From: UBA6183 sp943372215
GTDB lineage: Bacteria > Bacteroidota > Bacteroidia > UKL13-3
DNA length: 64,000 nucleotides
NCBI GenBank assembly: GCA_943372215.1
Contig: CALRXU020000004.1
Coordinates: 62,001 to 126,000, forward strand
Reading direction: 5' to 3'
Part shown: positions 51,142-60,464 of the stretch, in pieces
Layout: every line of letters starts with the position of its first letter
Position numbering within the stretch: position 1 is the stretch's first letter
The notes under the pieces: generated by a model
The model's database searches: none
Told to the model about the DNA's origin: nothing
What the model saw: only the letters and a program-made list of their open reading frames with translations
Position numbers and translations under genes: made by a program

Positions 51142-53004
51142 ATGAGAAGAATATTTCTAGCGATTTTAGCCATAACCATGGTATCCTTAAATGGTATTGC
51201 ACAAATAAATATTTGTGCCACAGACCATGCCCATCAGCAATTAAAGCAGCAGTATCCTGCTCTGGCTGCTGAAGAAGAAAGGTCCAATCAACTCACGCGC
51301 GAGATGGTGGCACAATTAACCAGCCAAAAAGCCATGGGCAAAAAAGCAGGTGTAATTTATATCCCTGTTGTGTTTCATGTAATACATAATGATGGTATGG
51401 AAAACATCACCCAAGCACAAATTATGGATCAAATTCGTATCATTAACGAAGATTTCAGAAAGAAGGCTGGTACAAATGGTGCTGCAAGCTCAAATCCGTT
51501 AGCCGTTGATATGGAATATGAATTCAGGTTGGCGCAGGTTGACCCGAATGGAAACCGCCATGATGGAATTAATAGAGTAAAAAGCACATTAACGGTAGAT
51601 GCACGCAATAACGTTAAATCATTGAGCCGTTGGCCAAGTAACAAATACCTGAATATTTGGGTGGTAAAATCTATCGCCTCAAGTTCTGGAAGCGGGGAAG
51701 GAACCGTATTGGGATATGCACAGTTCCCAATGAGTATGCCATTTCAATCAAGCACTGATGGTATTGTTGTGCGTGCTGACTATGTGGGTACAATACAAAC
51801 AGGAAATGGGAGTGGCGCTGGGCGTACATTAACCCATGAAATTGGCCACTGGATTGGATTGTACCATACTTTTCAAGATGGATGTGTAGGTAATACGCAA
51901 TCAACATGTAATTCACAAGGTGATCAGGTGTGTGATACACCACCTGTTCAAGATGCTACTTTCGGTTGTTTAACTTCACGCAACTCTTGCACCAATGATG
52001 CTCCTGATAACAATGACCAGATTGAAAATTACATGGACTATATGGACGGACGTTGCGCTAATGTTTACACTCCAGGACAAAAGGCACGTTCATTGGCCCT
52101 TATGCAACAATATAGGGCAAACATTTACTCAGTAGCCAATTTGGCTGCGTGTGGTATTAACGCTGATGGAACTTATATTAATGTAAATGCTTCTGCTATT
52201 AAGGTCCCTTATAGCTATGGGTTTGAAGATGCTGATGTTGCAACAGCAGGCTGGAGAATTCAAAATCTGAATAATGGTGCAGGCGCATGGAAAGTAGACC
52301 CTGTGGCTTACAGTGGTAACCAAAGCATGGGATTCCGTAACTTTAATTTAGTGCCAATATTAAACTCAAGAGATGAGTTTTCAACCCCATTACTAGATTT
52401 AACAACATTAGAAAATGCATTGCTTACCTTTAGGGTAGCCTATGCCAGAAAAAGCACCAGCAGTAATGATGTTTTTGATGTAGGTATTAGTGGGGATTTC
52501 GGTAGGACTGAAACCAGAATTTTTAGAGGAACTGCCAGTAATATAGAAACTCCCGCAGGCGCTATCACCACATCTTTTGAGCCAACAACTCAAGCAGAAT
52601 GGCGAACTGTTACAGTTGATTTGACTCCGTATAAAAATATGAATAATGCGCGTATTCGGTTTGAGTTTGCTAATAGAAAAGGAAACAATATCTATGTAGA
52701 CGATTTTAGCATCACCTCTTTTACCGGACTTGGCGAGAGTATTAAAAAAGATTTGGCATTTAGCGTATTCCCTAATCCAATGAACGAATATGCAAGCGCT
52801 ACTTTTGAGCTTAAACAACAATTAAATATCAATATGTACGTTACCGATTTATTGGGTAAAAAGATAAAATCAGTATGGGGTGGTGAATTACAAGCGGGTA
52901 GCCATACCATAAACATTGATAAGTCTAACCTTAATCCAGGGATATACCTCATTCAGGTTGAAACCTCAAATGGGTCATTTGCACATAAACTTGTGGTTAA
53001 TTAA
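51142..53004 (+). CDS. Secreted M43 family metalloprotease with T9SS sorting domain
   Basis: A 620-residue exported protease. ATG 51142 gives signal peptide RRIFLAILAITMVSLNGIAQ; an 11-codon upstream extension is discarded. The catalytic domain (about 75-345) has HEIGHWIGLYH, the HExxHxxGxxH zinc motif, and a Met-turn in NYMDYMDG, matching pappalysin/ulilysin-like M43 enzymes. Cys pairs around 255-310 should form disulfides. A beta-sandwich middle domain (about 355-535) follows, then a type A sorting domain (about 545-620: FSVFPNPMNEY through LNPGIYLIQVET), read by the type IX secretion system, which puts the protein on the surface or outside the cell. Confidence 0.92.
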   Translation: MRRIFLAILAITMVSLNGIAQINICATDHAHQQLKQQYPALAAEEERSNQLTREMVAQLTSQKAMGKKAGVIYIPVVFHVIHNDGMENITQAQIMDQIRIINEDFRKKAGTNGAASSNPLAVDMEYEFRLAQVDPNGNRHDGINRVKSTLTVDARNNVKSLSRWPSNKYLNIWVVKSIASSSGSGEGTVLGYAQFPMSMPFQSSTDGIVVRADYVGTIQTGNGSGAGRTLTHEIGHWIGLYHTFQDGCVGNTQSTCNSQGDQVCDTPPVQDATFGCLTSRNSCTNDAPDNNDQIENYMDYMDGRCANVYTPGQKARSLALMQQYRANIYSVANLAACGINADGTYINVNASAIKVPYSYGFEDADVATAGWRIQNLNNGAGAWKVDPVAYSGNQSMGFRNFNLVPILNSRDEFSTPLLDLTTLENALLTFRVAYARKSTSSNDVFDVGISGDFGRTETRIFRGTASNIETPAGAITTSFEPTTQAEWRTVTVDLTPYKNMNNARIRFEFANRKGNNIYVDDFSITSFTGLGESIKKDLAFSVFPNPMNEYASATFELKQQLNINMYVTDLLGKKIKSVWGGELQAGSHTINIDKSNLNPGIYLIQVETSNGSFAHKLVVN

Positions 53005-53028
53005 AAAAAAATTGTAACATGCAACCTC

Positions 53029-53056
53029 AAACAGTGAGCTTTTCTCACTGTTTTTT
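53029..53056 (+). terminator. Intrinsic terminator after the M43 protease gene
   Basis: Stem AAACAGTGAG/CTCACTGTTT (10 bp) with a CTTTT loop and a T run. It lies shortly above the topA start. Confidence 0.85.
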
Positions 53057-53073
53057 GTTTTTATAGAAGTTAG

Positions 53074-53081
53074 TATAATTG
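53074..53081 (+). promoter_or_regulatory. -7-like box touching the topA start
   Basis: TATAATTG, one mismatch to TAnnTTTG, ends four bases before the topA ATG. The nearest TTG is only 16 bp above. If real, the mRNA would be leaderless. Confidence 0.35.
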
Positions 53082-53085
53082 CCGT

Positions 53086-55512
53086 ATGACAAAGAACCTG
53101 GTGATAGTGGAGTCTCCTGCGAAAGCAAAAACCATAGAAAAATTCTTAGGTGCTGATTTTACCGTAAAGAGTTGTTATGGACATATTAGAGATTTGGCAA
53201 AAGGAGATGAAGCCATTAATATTAAAAATAATTTTGAGCCTCATTATGAAGTGCCAGCCGATAAAAAGGCAGTGGTGAGCGAGTTGAAAAAATTAGCGGA
53301 TCAAAGTGATTTGGTGTGGTTAGCATCCGATGAGGACCGTGAAGGAGAAGCCATATCATGGCATTTAAGTGAAGTACTTAAACTAAAACCAGAAAACACC
53401 AGGCGCATCGTATTTCATGAGATTACCAAACCTGCAATACTTAAAGCCATTGATAATCCAAGAGGCATAGACTACAATTTGGTAAATGCACAACAAGCCC
53501 GCAGGGTGTTGGATCGTTTGGTGGGTTTTGAGTTGTCGCCTGTGTTATGGAAAAAAATAAAGGGTAATTTAAGTGCTGGGCGCGTACAATCGGTATCTGT
53601 AAGGCTTATTGTTGAACGTGAGCGCGAAATCAACCAATTTGATTACACCTCGGCTTTTAAAGTATTGGCTGTATTTAACGTTGGTGGCAAACAGATGGAA
53701 GCCGAATTGGGCAAACGATTTGACACGGAACAAGAGGCTGCTGCATTTCTTGAAAAATGCAAGGATGCCGCTTTTACCATTGGAAACCTGGAAGTAAAGC
53801 CGGCTGAAAAAACACCTGCACCACCTTTTACCACCTCAACCTTACAACAAGAGGCAAGCAGAAAGTTGGGATACAATGTAAGTGTAACCATGAGCATTGC
53901 TCAAAAATTATACGAGCATGGATTCATTACCTACATGCGTACTGATAGTGTTAATTTAAGTGAGTTGGCCATTGAAGCAGCCAAAAACCACATTGTAAAT
54001 AATTTTGGAGCAGCGTATAGCAATCCAAAACGGTACGCTACAAAAAATGATAGCGCTCAAGAAGCGCATGAGGCCATCCGTCCAACCTATTTTGAAAATG
54101 CAGAAGTAGAAGGTACACCTCAGGAAAAAAGATTATACGATTTAATTTATAAAAGAGCCATTGCTTCGCAAATGAGTAAAGCGCGTATTGAACGCACCAT
54201 TGCTCAGATAAAAATAAGCACCGTTAGTGAAACACTTACAGCAACAGGAGAGGTGTTAAAGTTTGATGGTTTCCTGAAGATGTATCTGGAAAGCTCAGAT
54301 GATGAAAACGAAAATGAAGGCAGTAAAATGTTGCCTCCATTAAGTGTTGGCGAGTCATTAAAACTAATGAAGCTGGATGCCACACAACGCTACACCCGAC
54401 CTGCCGCAAGGTATACAGAAGCAAGTTTGGTGAAAAAACTGGAGGAGTTGGGAATAGGCAGACCATCTACATATGCACCAACCATAAGCACCATTCAAAA
54501 AAGAGGTTATGTGTTGCGTGAAGACCGCGAAGGAAAAGAAAGAAACTTTACCGTATTAACCTTGGATGATGGCCAGATTAAACGCGAAGTGAAAACGGAA
54601 AAGTATGCCAGCGAAAAAGCGAAACTTTTCCCTAGTGATATCGGAATGATTGTTACCGATTTTTTATCGAAACACTTTGAAAAAATAATGGACTACAACT
54701 TTACAGCAAATGTAGAGAAGGAGTTTGACGAGATTGCCTTGGGGCAAGTGCAATGGAATAAAATGATTGAAAGGTTTTATACCCCATTTCATAAAAATGT
54801 TGCAGATACTACAGAAACAGCAGAAAGGCAAAGTGGCGAAAGAACTCTTGGGGTTGATCCTGTGAGCGGCAAAACTGTTTATGCCAAGGTTGGACGTTTT
54901 GGGCCTTATGTGCAGTTAGGAGAAGGAACTGAAGACGAAAAACCACAGTATGGCAAATTAAGAACAGGCTTGCTAATTGAGACCATCACATTAGAAGAAG
55001 CATTGGAGTTGTTTAAACTTCCACGTGTGGTAGGTGTTTTCGAAGGTAAAGAAGTAAAAGCATCTATTGGTCGGTTTGGGCCATACTTGTTGCACGATTC
55101 TAAGTTTATTAGCATACCTAAACCAGAAGATGCTTACAGTGTTGATGAGGCAAGAGCAATTGAATTAATTGAAGCCAAGCGGGTAGTGGAAGCCAATAGA
55201 TTGGTAAAAGCATTTGCGGAAGACGAAGATTTGAAAATTTTAAATGGCCGATGGGGACCCTACATTGCACACGGCAAGGGCAATTATAAAATTCCTAAAG
55301 GTCAAACTGCCGATACATTGACCTTTGAAGAGGTGATGCAAATTGTGGATGCAGATAAAAAGGCCAATCCGGGTAAGGCAGCAGCTGCTGCTAAAAAAAC
55401 GGCAGCGGCTAAAAAACAGGCGGCACCTAAAAAAGCTCCTGCTAAAAAAGCAGCAGCAAAAAAAACAGCCGCTAAAAAAGCAGCACCCAAAAAGGCTGCG
55501 AAAAAAAAGTAG
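53086..55512 (+). CDS. topA: DNA topoisomerase I
   Basis: An 808-residue type IA topoisomerase that relaxes negative supercoils. The TOPRIM domain opens VIVESPAKAKTIEKFLG, with SDEDREGEAISWH; the active Tyr is in FITYMRTDSVNLS. GRPSTYAPTISTIQKRGYV and the KVGRFGPYVQLG repeats (C-terminal topo I repeats, about 590-740) follow. The last about 50 residues are a Lys/Ala/Pro tail built from KKAA/KKTA/PKKA units, like histone H1 tails, and in place of the zinc fingers of E. coli TopA. This tail would bind DNA without sequence preference. Confidence 0.96.
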   Translation: MTKNLVIVESPAKAKTIEKFLGADFTVKSCYGHIRDLAKGDEAINIKNNFEPHYEVPADKKAVVSELKKLADQSDLVWLASDEDREGEAISWHLSEVLKLKPENTRRIVFHEITKPAILKAIDNPRGIDYNLVNAQQARRVLDRLVGFELSPVLWKKIKGNLSAGRVQSVSVRLIVEREREINQFDYTSAFKVLAVFNVGGKQMEAELGKRFDTEQEAAAFLEKCKDAAFTIGNLEVKPAEKTPAPPFTTSTLQQEASRKLGYNVSVTMSIAQKLYEHGFITYMRTDSVNLSELAIEAAKNHIVNNFGAAYSNPKRYATKNDSAQEAHEAIRPTYFENAEVEGTPQEKRLYDLIYKRAIASQMSKARIERTIAQIKISTVSETLTATGEVLKFDGFLKMYLESSDDENENEGSKMLPPLSVGESLKLMKLDATQRYTRPAARYTEASLVKKLEELGIGRPSTYAPTISTIQKRGYVLREDREGKERNFTVLTLDDGQIKREVKTEKYASEKAKLFPSDIGMIVTDFLSKHFEKIMDYNFTANVEKEFDEIALGQVQWNKMIERFYTPFHKNVADTTETAERQSGERTLGVDPVSGKTVYAKVGRFGPYVQLGEGTEDEKPQYGKLRTGLLIETITLEEALELFKLPRVVGVFEGKEVKASIGRFGPYLLHDSKFISIPKPEDAYSVDEARAIELIEAKRVVEANRLVKAFAEDEDLKILNGRWGPYIAHGKGNYKIPKGQTADTLTFEEVMQIVDADKKANPGKAAAAAKKTAAAKKQAAPKKAPAKKAAAKKTAAKKAAPKKAAKKK

Positions 55513-55515
55513 CCC

Positions 55516-56457
55516 ATGTTAAGTGATAAGGAAATAAAATCCCTGATAACCTTGTTGGATGATGAAGATGAGGAGGTGCTCTCCCACGTAAAAGAAAAAC
55601 TCATCTCATTAGGTCAGGCGGTTATTCCCATATTGGAAAGTGAAATTAAAGCCTTACCAAACCAGCTTCAACAAGCACAAGTTGCACAAATTGTGGGGGT
55701 AATACGCTATCAGCAGTTGATTGCAGAACTCACTACCTGGTATCAATCAAGCGAACACGATTTATTAGGGGGAGTTTGTATCATTGCCAGATACCGTTAT
55801 CCGCATCTTGACCAAAAAGAAGTCCTTAACCAAATTGACCAAATCAGGCTGGATATTTGGCTTGAGATGCACTATGATTTAAGTCCGTACGAAAAAGTAC
55901 GCATCATCAACCATGCCTTGTATACCCATTTTGGGTTTAGGGGCAATACAGATAACTACCATGCGCCAGAAAATTCATTTATCAATGATGTACTGGAAAA
56001 TAAACGTGGTAACCCAATTATGCTGGCTGTTGTTTACATGTTATTGGCCCAGCGACTCCACCTTCCGGTGTTTGGAGTAAACCTCCCTCAACATTTTGTA
56101 TGTGCCTATAAAGAAGAAAACCCACAGCAACTCATTCACGACCCTTATAATTTAACAACCCAACTTAATTACAAGCAAGGCAGGGTGTTGTTTTACATCA
56201 ACGCATTTAATAATGGGGCAGTTTTTAGTAAAGCCAATCTGGAGCAATTTTTACGCCAACTTAGAATTGAACAACGGCCTGATTATTTTGAACCTTGTAG
56301 CAATTTGGATATTGTTAAAAGAATCTTGAGAAATTTGGTGGTTTCTTACGAAAAAACAGGCTTGCCCAATGAGGCGGATGATATAAAAAGATTGTTGCTG
56401 GTATTGGGTGAGAATTACTTCAGTTACAATGAAGAAGCACCACCTGAGGAAGATTAA
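55516..56457 (+). CDS. Transglutaminase-like SirB1 family protein
   Basis: A 313-residue protein of the SirB1/transglutaminase-like family (PF13369). YEKVRIINHALYTHFGFRGNTDNY, the block ENKRGNPIMLAVVYMLLAQRL, and NLPQHFVCAY carry the family marks; the Cys of true transglutaminases is replaced in this region, so enzyme activity is doubtful. An N-terminal helical part (about 1-90) looks HEAT-like. It starts three bases after topA and is probably co-transcribed. Confidence 0.85.
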   Translation: MLSDKEIKSLITLLDDEDEEVLSHVKEKLISLGQAVIPILESEIKALPNQLQQAQVAQIVGVIRYQQLIAELTTWYQSSEHDLLGGVCIIARYRYPHLDQKEVLNQIDQIRLDIWLEMHYDLSPYEKVRIINHALYTHFGFRGNTDNYHAPENSFINDVLENKRGNPIMLAVVYMLLAQRLHLPVFGVNLPQHFVCAYKEENPQQLIHDPYNLTTQLNYKQGRVLFYINAFNNGAVFSKANLEQFLRQLRIEQRPDYFEPCSNLDIVKRILRNLVVSYEKTGLPNEADDIKRLLLVLGENYFSYNEEAPPEED

Positions 56458-56520
56458 GGCACTTTTAAGTAGGTTTACCAACAATAAATAGCCATCCTCT
56501 TACAAACCAAATATTTTAGC

Positions 56521-56528
56521 TAACTTCG
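56521..56528 (+). promoter_or_regulatory. -7 box of the ABC-F gene
   Basis: TAACTTCG fits TAnnTTYG and gives a leader of about 20 bases. No clear -33 box. Confidence 0.45.
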
Positions 56529-56555
56529 CGCCTCAAAAAAAAACAGTAGTTTTCC

Positions 56556-58187
56556 ATGATTTCAGTTGCTAATTTAAGCTTACGTTACGGTAAGCGTGTG
56601 TTGTTTGATGAGGTAAATATCAAGTTTGCTCCCGGTAATTGTTATGGTGTAATCGGAGCCAATGGCGCAGGAAAGTCCACCTTTTTAAAAATACTTTCAG
56701 GCGAGGTTGACCCAACAACGGGCAATGTTTCAATGACTCCAGGTGAGCGCATGAGTGTGCTTAAGCAAAACCATTTCGAGTTTGATCACTTTCAGGTATT
56801 GCATACCGTGATGATGGGCAATAAAAAATTGTGGGAAGTAATGCAAGAGAAAGATGCCATCTATGCAAAGGCCGACTTTACGGATGCAGATGGTGAACGA
56901 GCCGCAGAATTGGAAGGAATATTTGCTGATATGGAAGGCTGGAATGCGGAGAGTGATGCAGCCGAGCTGCTTAGCAGTTTGGGTGTTAAAGAAGAAGCAC
57001 ACGGTAAATTAATGAATGAGCTGAGTGGTAAAGAAAAGGTGAGGGTGTTGTTGGCTCAAGCATTATTTGGAAATCCTGATATCCTTTTGTTGGATGAGCC
57101 CACCAATGACTTGGACGTAGAAACCATCAGTTGGTTAGAGAACTTTTTGGCAGATTTTCAAAATACAGTGATTGTGGTGAGCCATGATAGGCACTTTTTA
57201 GATACTGTTTGTACCCATGTAGCCGATATTGATTTTGGTAAAATACAACTCTTTACTGGTAACTATTCCTTTTGGTATGAGAGCAGCCAGTTGGCATTGC
57301 GTCAACGTTCTGATCAGAATAAAAAAGTAGAAGACAAACGCAAAGAATTACAAGACTTTATTGAGCGGTTTAGTGCAAATGCATCAAAAAGCAGGCAAGC
57401 CACAAGCCGTAAGAAATTGTTAGAGAAACTAAATGTTGATGAAATTAGGCCCTCAACCAGAAAATACCCTGCCATCATTTTTAAAGCAGATCGGGATTGT
57501 GGAGATCAGATTTTAAATGTGGATGGGCTTTCTAAAACATCTGCCGAAGGTTTACTGCTATTTAAAGACATTACATTTACCCTTGTAAAGGGCGATAAAG
57601 TGGCTTTGTTAAGCCGCAATGCTATGGCCACAACTGCTTTTTATCAATTGTTGGCTGATGAAGTAAAACCAGATACAGGAACCATTGCTTGGGGGCAAAC
57701 CATAACTACTTCCTATTTACCTAATGAAAACAACCATTACTTTAACTCTGATGATAACCTAGTAGATTGGTTAAGGCAGTTTAGTAAAGAAAAAGACGAA
57801 ACCTACATTAGGGGCTTTTTGGGGAAGATGTTGTTTAGTGGTGATGAGGTATTTAAAAAATCGAATGTGTTAAGTGGTGGTGAAAAAGTAAGATGCATGA
57901 CCAGCAGAATGATGCTCACCAATGCCAATTGTTTGTTATTAGATGAGCCTACAAATCACCTAGATTTGGAGTCTATTACAGCATTTAACAATGCCTTAAA
58001 AGAATGGAACCACATTGCCATTTTTACCACGCATGACCATGAGTTTAGCCAAACCATTGCCAACCGCATTATAGAAATTACACCCAATGGGGTAATAGAT
58101 AAACGCATGACGTTTGATGAATACATTACTGATGAAGAGTTAAAAATTCAACGCAATAAGATGTATGGTTCCGCACCATTAGCCTAG
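56556..58187 (+). CDS. ABC-F ATPase (YbiT-like) with degenerate second Walker A
   Basis: A 543-residue ABC-F protein with two nucleotide-binding domains and no membrane part; family members act on the ribosome. Domain 1 is complete: Walker A GANGAGKS (34-41), signature LSGKE (156-160), Walker B LLLDEP with ND LD after it. The linker (about 245-300) is the ribosome-contact arm. Domain 2 keeps signature LSGGE (439-443) and Walker B LLLDEPTNHLD, but its Walker A reads SRNAMATTA (353-361), with no GxGK. Length and linker resemble YbiT. ATP binding at one of the two sites is therefore probably altered. Confidence 0.9.
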   Translation: MISVANLSLRYGKRVLFDEVNIKFAPGNCYGVIGANGAGKSTFLKILSGEVDPTTGNVSMTPGERMSVLKQNHFEFDHFQVLHTVMMGNKKLWEVMQEKDAIYAKADFTDADGERAAELEGIFADMEGWNAESDAAELLSSLGVKEEAHGKLMNELSGKEKVRVLLAQALFGNPDILLLDEPTNDLDVETISWLENFLADFQNTVIVVSHDRHFLDTVCTHVADIDFGKIQLFTGNYSFWYESSQLALRQRSDQNKKVEDKRKELQDFIERFSANASKSRQATSRKKLLEKLNVDEIRPSTRKYPAIIFKADRDCGDQILNVDGLSKTSAEGLLLFKDITFTLVKGDKVALLSRNAMATTAFYQLLADEVKPDTGTIAWGQTITTSYLPNENNHYFNSDDNLVDWLRQFSKEKDETYIRGFLGKMLFSGDEVFKKSNVLSGGEKVRCMTSRMMLTNANCLLLDEPTNHLDLESITAFNNALKEWNHIAIFTTHDHEFSQTIANRIIEITPNGVIDKRMTFDEYITDEELKIQRNKMYGSAPLA

Positions 58188-58292
58188 GCTAAATGAAGTC
58201 GAATTAAAAAGTGATTAATTATTGAATGTGTGGGCTTCGAATGGATTTTTTAGCCCACTATTATTATCTTAGCGGTCGAAAAAGCAAAACCA

Positions 58293-58730
58293 ATGCCCGA
58301 TATAAATAAGGAGTATTTAGCAATAGGAGTGCTGACAGCAGGAATTCTTTACCTATTGGTAATGTATATTTTACAGCGCTTAAAGTCAGCCCAACATCAA
58401 AAAGCCATTGCTGCTGCAAAAGCCGCCTACGATAATGTAAAGCACGCCCAGCAAGAGGAGAAGGAAAAAATAGTAGAATCTATCATATCTGTTTATGGTT
58501 ATGAAAGTGGTAAAAAAGTGAGAAACGGAGAGCTGTGGGTGGGAATGCCAATGCACTTGTTACTGCTGGCTAAAGGCAAGGCCAATAGCATTAAACAAAG
58601 TGTGGACACCAATGCAATTACCCAAACTTGGGTTTACAACAATGACGAATCTAAGAAGGGAGCATCTAGGGCAGAGATTGAGGTGATCATACAAAACAAT
58701 GAAGTGCAAAGCTGGAAACAAGCGGTATAA
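58293..58730 (+). CDS. Single-pass membrane hypothetical protein
   Basis: A 145-residue protein with one N-terminal helix (about 9-27: IGVLTAGILYLLVMYIL), an amphipathic Lys/Ala/Glu coiled segment (30-65), and a small C-terminal domain (66-145). That domain has GELWVGMPMHLLLLAKGKANSI, similar to the GM-x5-L-x5-GxP lead of BamE/SmpA-like domains but without the Pro. It precedes the J-domain gene by 29 bases. No family is recognised with confidence. Confidence 0.7.
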   Translation: MPDINKEYLAIGVLTAGILYLLVMYILQRLKSAQHQKAIAAAKAAYDNVKHAQQEEKEKIVESIISVYGYESGKKVRNGELWVGMPMHLLLLAKGKANSIKQSVDTNAITQTWVYNNDESKKGASRAEIEVIIQNNEVQSWKQAV

Positions 58731-58759
58731 TTAGTTAATACATCAAAATATAACCTTTA

Positions 58760-59491
58760 ATGGCATTTAAAAATTATTACGAGGTATTAGGAGTACCAAA
58801 TTTTGCTACCAATCATGAAGTGCGAGAGGGCTACAGGGTTATGGCAGCAAAATACAATTCAGACACCAACTTAATTAATGAGTATAAAGAGGAGTTATTG
58901 AAAGATGTAAACGAAGCCATTGATGTGCTTTCGAATGTTGAGAAGAAAAGAGAGTTTGATAAGACTTTGCGTGCGCTGGAAGAATCTATGAAAGGAAGTT
59001 TACGGGAGCACTTGCAGAAGGAACAAAAAAACACGCCCGAGGTTGAACACATTATTGAAATGATTCACAAATACTTTGATAAAGACAAGGTATTGAGAGA
59101 AAAATACGAGAACCTATTATCAGCTAAATCACGCACCCCGGGTACTTACTTCTCCTCCGTTAAAGTAATTTTTGTATTGATTATTTTTGGAATAACAGCT
59201 TATTTTTATAACCCCGCCTGGTTTAATTTTATCAAAGGCACTGATCCTGAAGAAAGACGGTTTTATGAGTGGGTAACCATTGATGAAACCGCCATTTATG
59301 CCAAGTCAAATTTAAAGTCAAAAATTATTTATACTGTTCCTAAAGGTTTTGGTTTTAATACCATTTCAGAAACGGTTCATTTTTATAAAGTAGCTTATAC
59401 CGATAGTACCGGGCGCAGCGGCTCTGGTTTTGTACGTAAAAAGTTTCTCGAAAAAAGCGATGAGCTAAATCTTCCAGCTTCTGTCGATTAG
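58760..59491 (+). CDS. Membrane protein with degenerate J domain and SH3-like domain
   Basis: A 243-residue protein. Residues 4-70 look like a DnaJ J domain (NYYEVLGVPNFATNHEVREGYR, then VNEAIDVLSNVEKKREFD), but the HPD motif that stimulates DnaK is replaced by Asn33-Ser34-Asp35 (KYNSDTN). A helical linker, one transmembrane helix (about 134-152) and a small beta domain of SH3b type (about 170-232: TIDETAIYAKSNLKSKIIYTV) follow. It may scaffold rather than activate Hsp70. It ends four bases before the convergent ftsE end. Confidence 0.8.
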   Translation: MAFKNYYEVLGVPNFATNHEVREGYRVMAAKYNSDTNLINEYKEELLKDVNEAIDVLSNVEKKREFDKTLRALEESMKGSLREHLQKEQKNTPEVEHIIEMIHKYFDKDKVLREKYENLLSAKSRTPGTYFSSVKVIFVLIIFGITAYFYNPAWFNFIKGTDPEERRFYEWVTIDETAIYAKSNLKSKIIYTVPKGFGFNTISETVHFYKVAYTDSTGRSGSGFVRKKFLEKSDELNLPASVD

Positions 59492-59495
59492 GTAA

Positions 59496-60182
59496 TTACC
59501 AAGTAGCAGAACGCAAATCAGCTTCTTTTACCTCACCTTGTGCACACCTTAATATCCTACCCGGATACTTTTGAATAATGCGATAATCATGTGTAGCCAT
59601 TAAAATAGATGTGCCTTGTTTGGCAATGCTTTGCAACAAGTCCATAATGTCATCGCTTACCTTGGGGTCAAGGTTTCCGGTGGGTTCATCAGCTAAAATA
59701 ATTTCTGGTTCATTTAGCAAGGCCCTTGCTATTACTACACGTTGTTGCTCCCCTCCGCTAATTTCATGTGGCATTTTAAACCCTTTGGTTGATAAGCCAA
59801 CCAAATCCAACACCTGGCTAATGCGGCTTTTTATTTTACTTTCGTCATTCCAGCCAGTTGCTTTAAGCACAAACGCAAGGTTTTGGTAAACGGTTCGGTC
59901 CGTTAACAATTGAAAGTCCTGAAACACAATGCCCAGTTTTCTGCGCAAAAATGGAATGTCCTTAGGTTTTATTTTACTCAAATCAAATCCGGCAATATGC
60001 CCTTGGCCTTTCTCCAGCAAAATTTCGCCATAAAGCGTTTTAAGTAAACTGCTTTTACCTGAACCTGTTTGCCCGATTAGGTATACAAATTCCCCCTTTT
60101 TAATGGTAACATCCACATCGCTTAATATCAGGTTGTGGTGTTGAAAAACCTGTACGTCAATCAATTCTATTACTGTTTCCAT
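59496..60182 (-). CDS. ftsE: Cell division ATP-binding protein FtsE
   Basis: A 228-residue ABC ATPase of FtsE type: Walker A GQTGSGKSS, Q-loop VFQDFQLL, signature ISGGEQQRV, Walker B IILADEPTGNLD. With FtsX it controls peptidoglycan hydrolases at the division site. ftsX is not adjacent. I choose ATG 60182; a TTG five codons earlier lies inside the small upstream gene. The MetNIQ-like alternative is less likely given the compact size and LADEPTGNLDP. Confidence 0.9.
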   Translation of the reverse strand: METVIELIDVQVFQHHNLILSDVDVTIKKGEFVYLIGQTGSGKSSLLKTLYGEILLEKGQGHIAGFDLSKIKPKDIPFLRRKLGIVFQDFQLLTDRTVYQNLAFVLKATGWNDESKIKSRISQVLDLVGLSTKGFKMPHEISGGEQQRVVIARALLNEPEIILADEPTGNLDPKVSDDIMDLLQSIAKQGTSILMATHDYRIIQKYPGRILRCAQGEVKEADLRSATW

Positions 60183-60190
60183 AGTTGTAT

Positions 60191-60394
60191 TTACCAATCC
60201 ATTTTATGCATTTTACCAAAGGGTATCTCGTTCAATGTTTTAAGTATATCGGCTGTTTTATCAGTAAGGCCGCACTTTTCTAAAGCCCTTTCGGGCCTGT
60301 CAGTTCTAAAATAGGCAATCAGGGTAAAATTATCATCCCTAAGCTGAACGTAGTCAGGTATTTTGGCCTTACCTTTTATTTTTATAATGTACAA
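60191..60394 (-). CDS. Small conserved protein upstream of ftsE (67 residues)
   Basis: A 67-residue protein beginning with TTG: YIIKIKGKAKIPDYVQLRD, then DNFTLIAYFRTDRPERALEKCGL and LKTLNEIPFGKMHKMDW. The mix of strands and a basic helix looks like a folded small domain, and the spacing to ftsE (eight bases) suggests an operon. I recall similar short genes next to ftsE in this phylum but cannot confirm it here. Function unknown. No ATG alternative is available. Confidence 0.65.
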   Translation of the reverse strand: MYIIKIKGKAKIPDYVQLRDDNFTLIAYFRTDRPERALEKCGLTDKTADILKTLNEIPFGKMHKMDW

Positions 60395-60464
60395 ATGAAG
60401 CGTATTTTTAAAGAGTTAAAATTTTTGCAATAAAATTAATCAAATCAACTTATTATTGCACTTG

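Noticed and set aside
55022..55027. CACGTG inside topA, a possible parS core
   Set aside because: The flanks do not match the 16-bp parS palindrome and it lies within a coding region. A similar CACGTG near 3788 fails the same way.
58230..58258. GTGGGCT/AGCCCAC inverted repeat after the ABC-F gene
   Set aside because: Seven-bp stem with a 15-base loop and no T run after it; not a convincing terminator.
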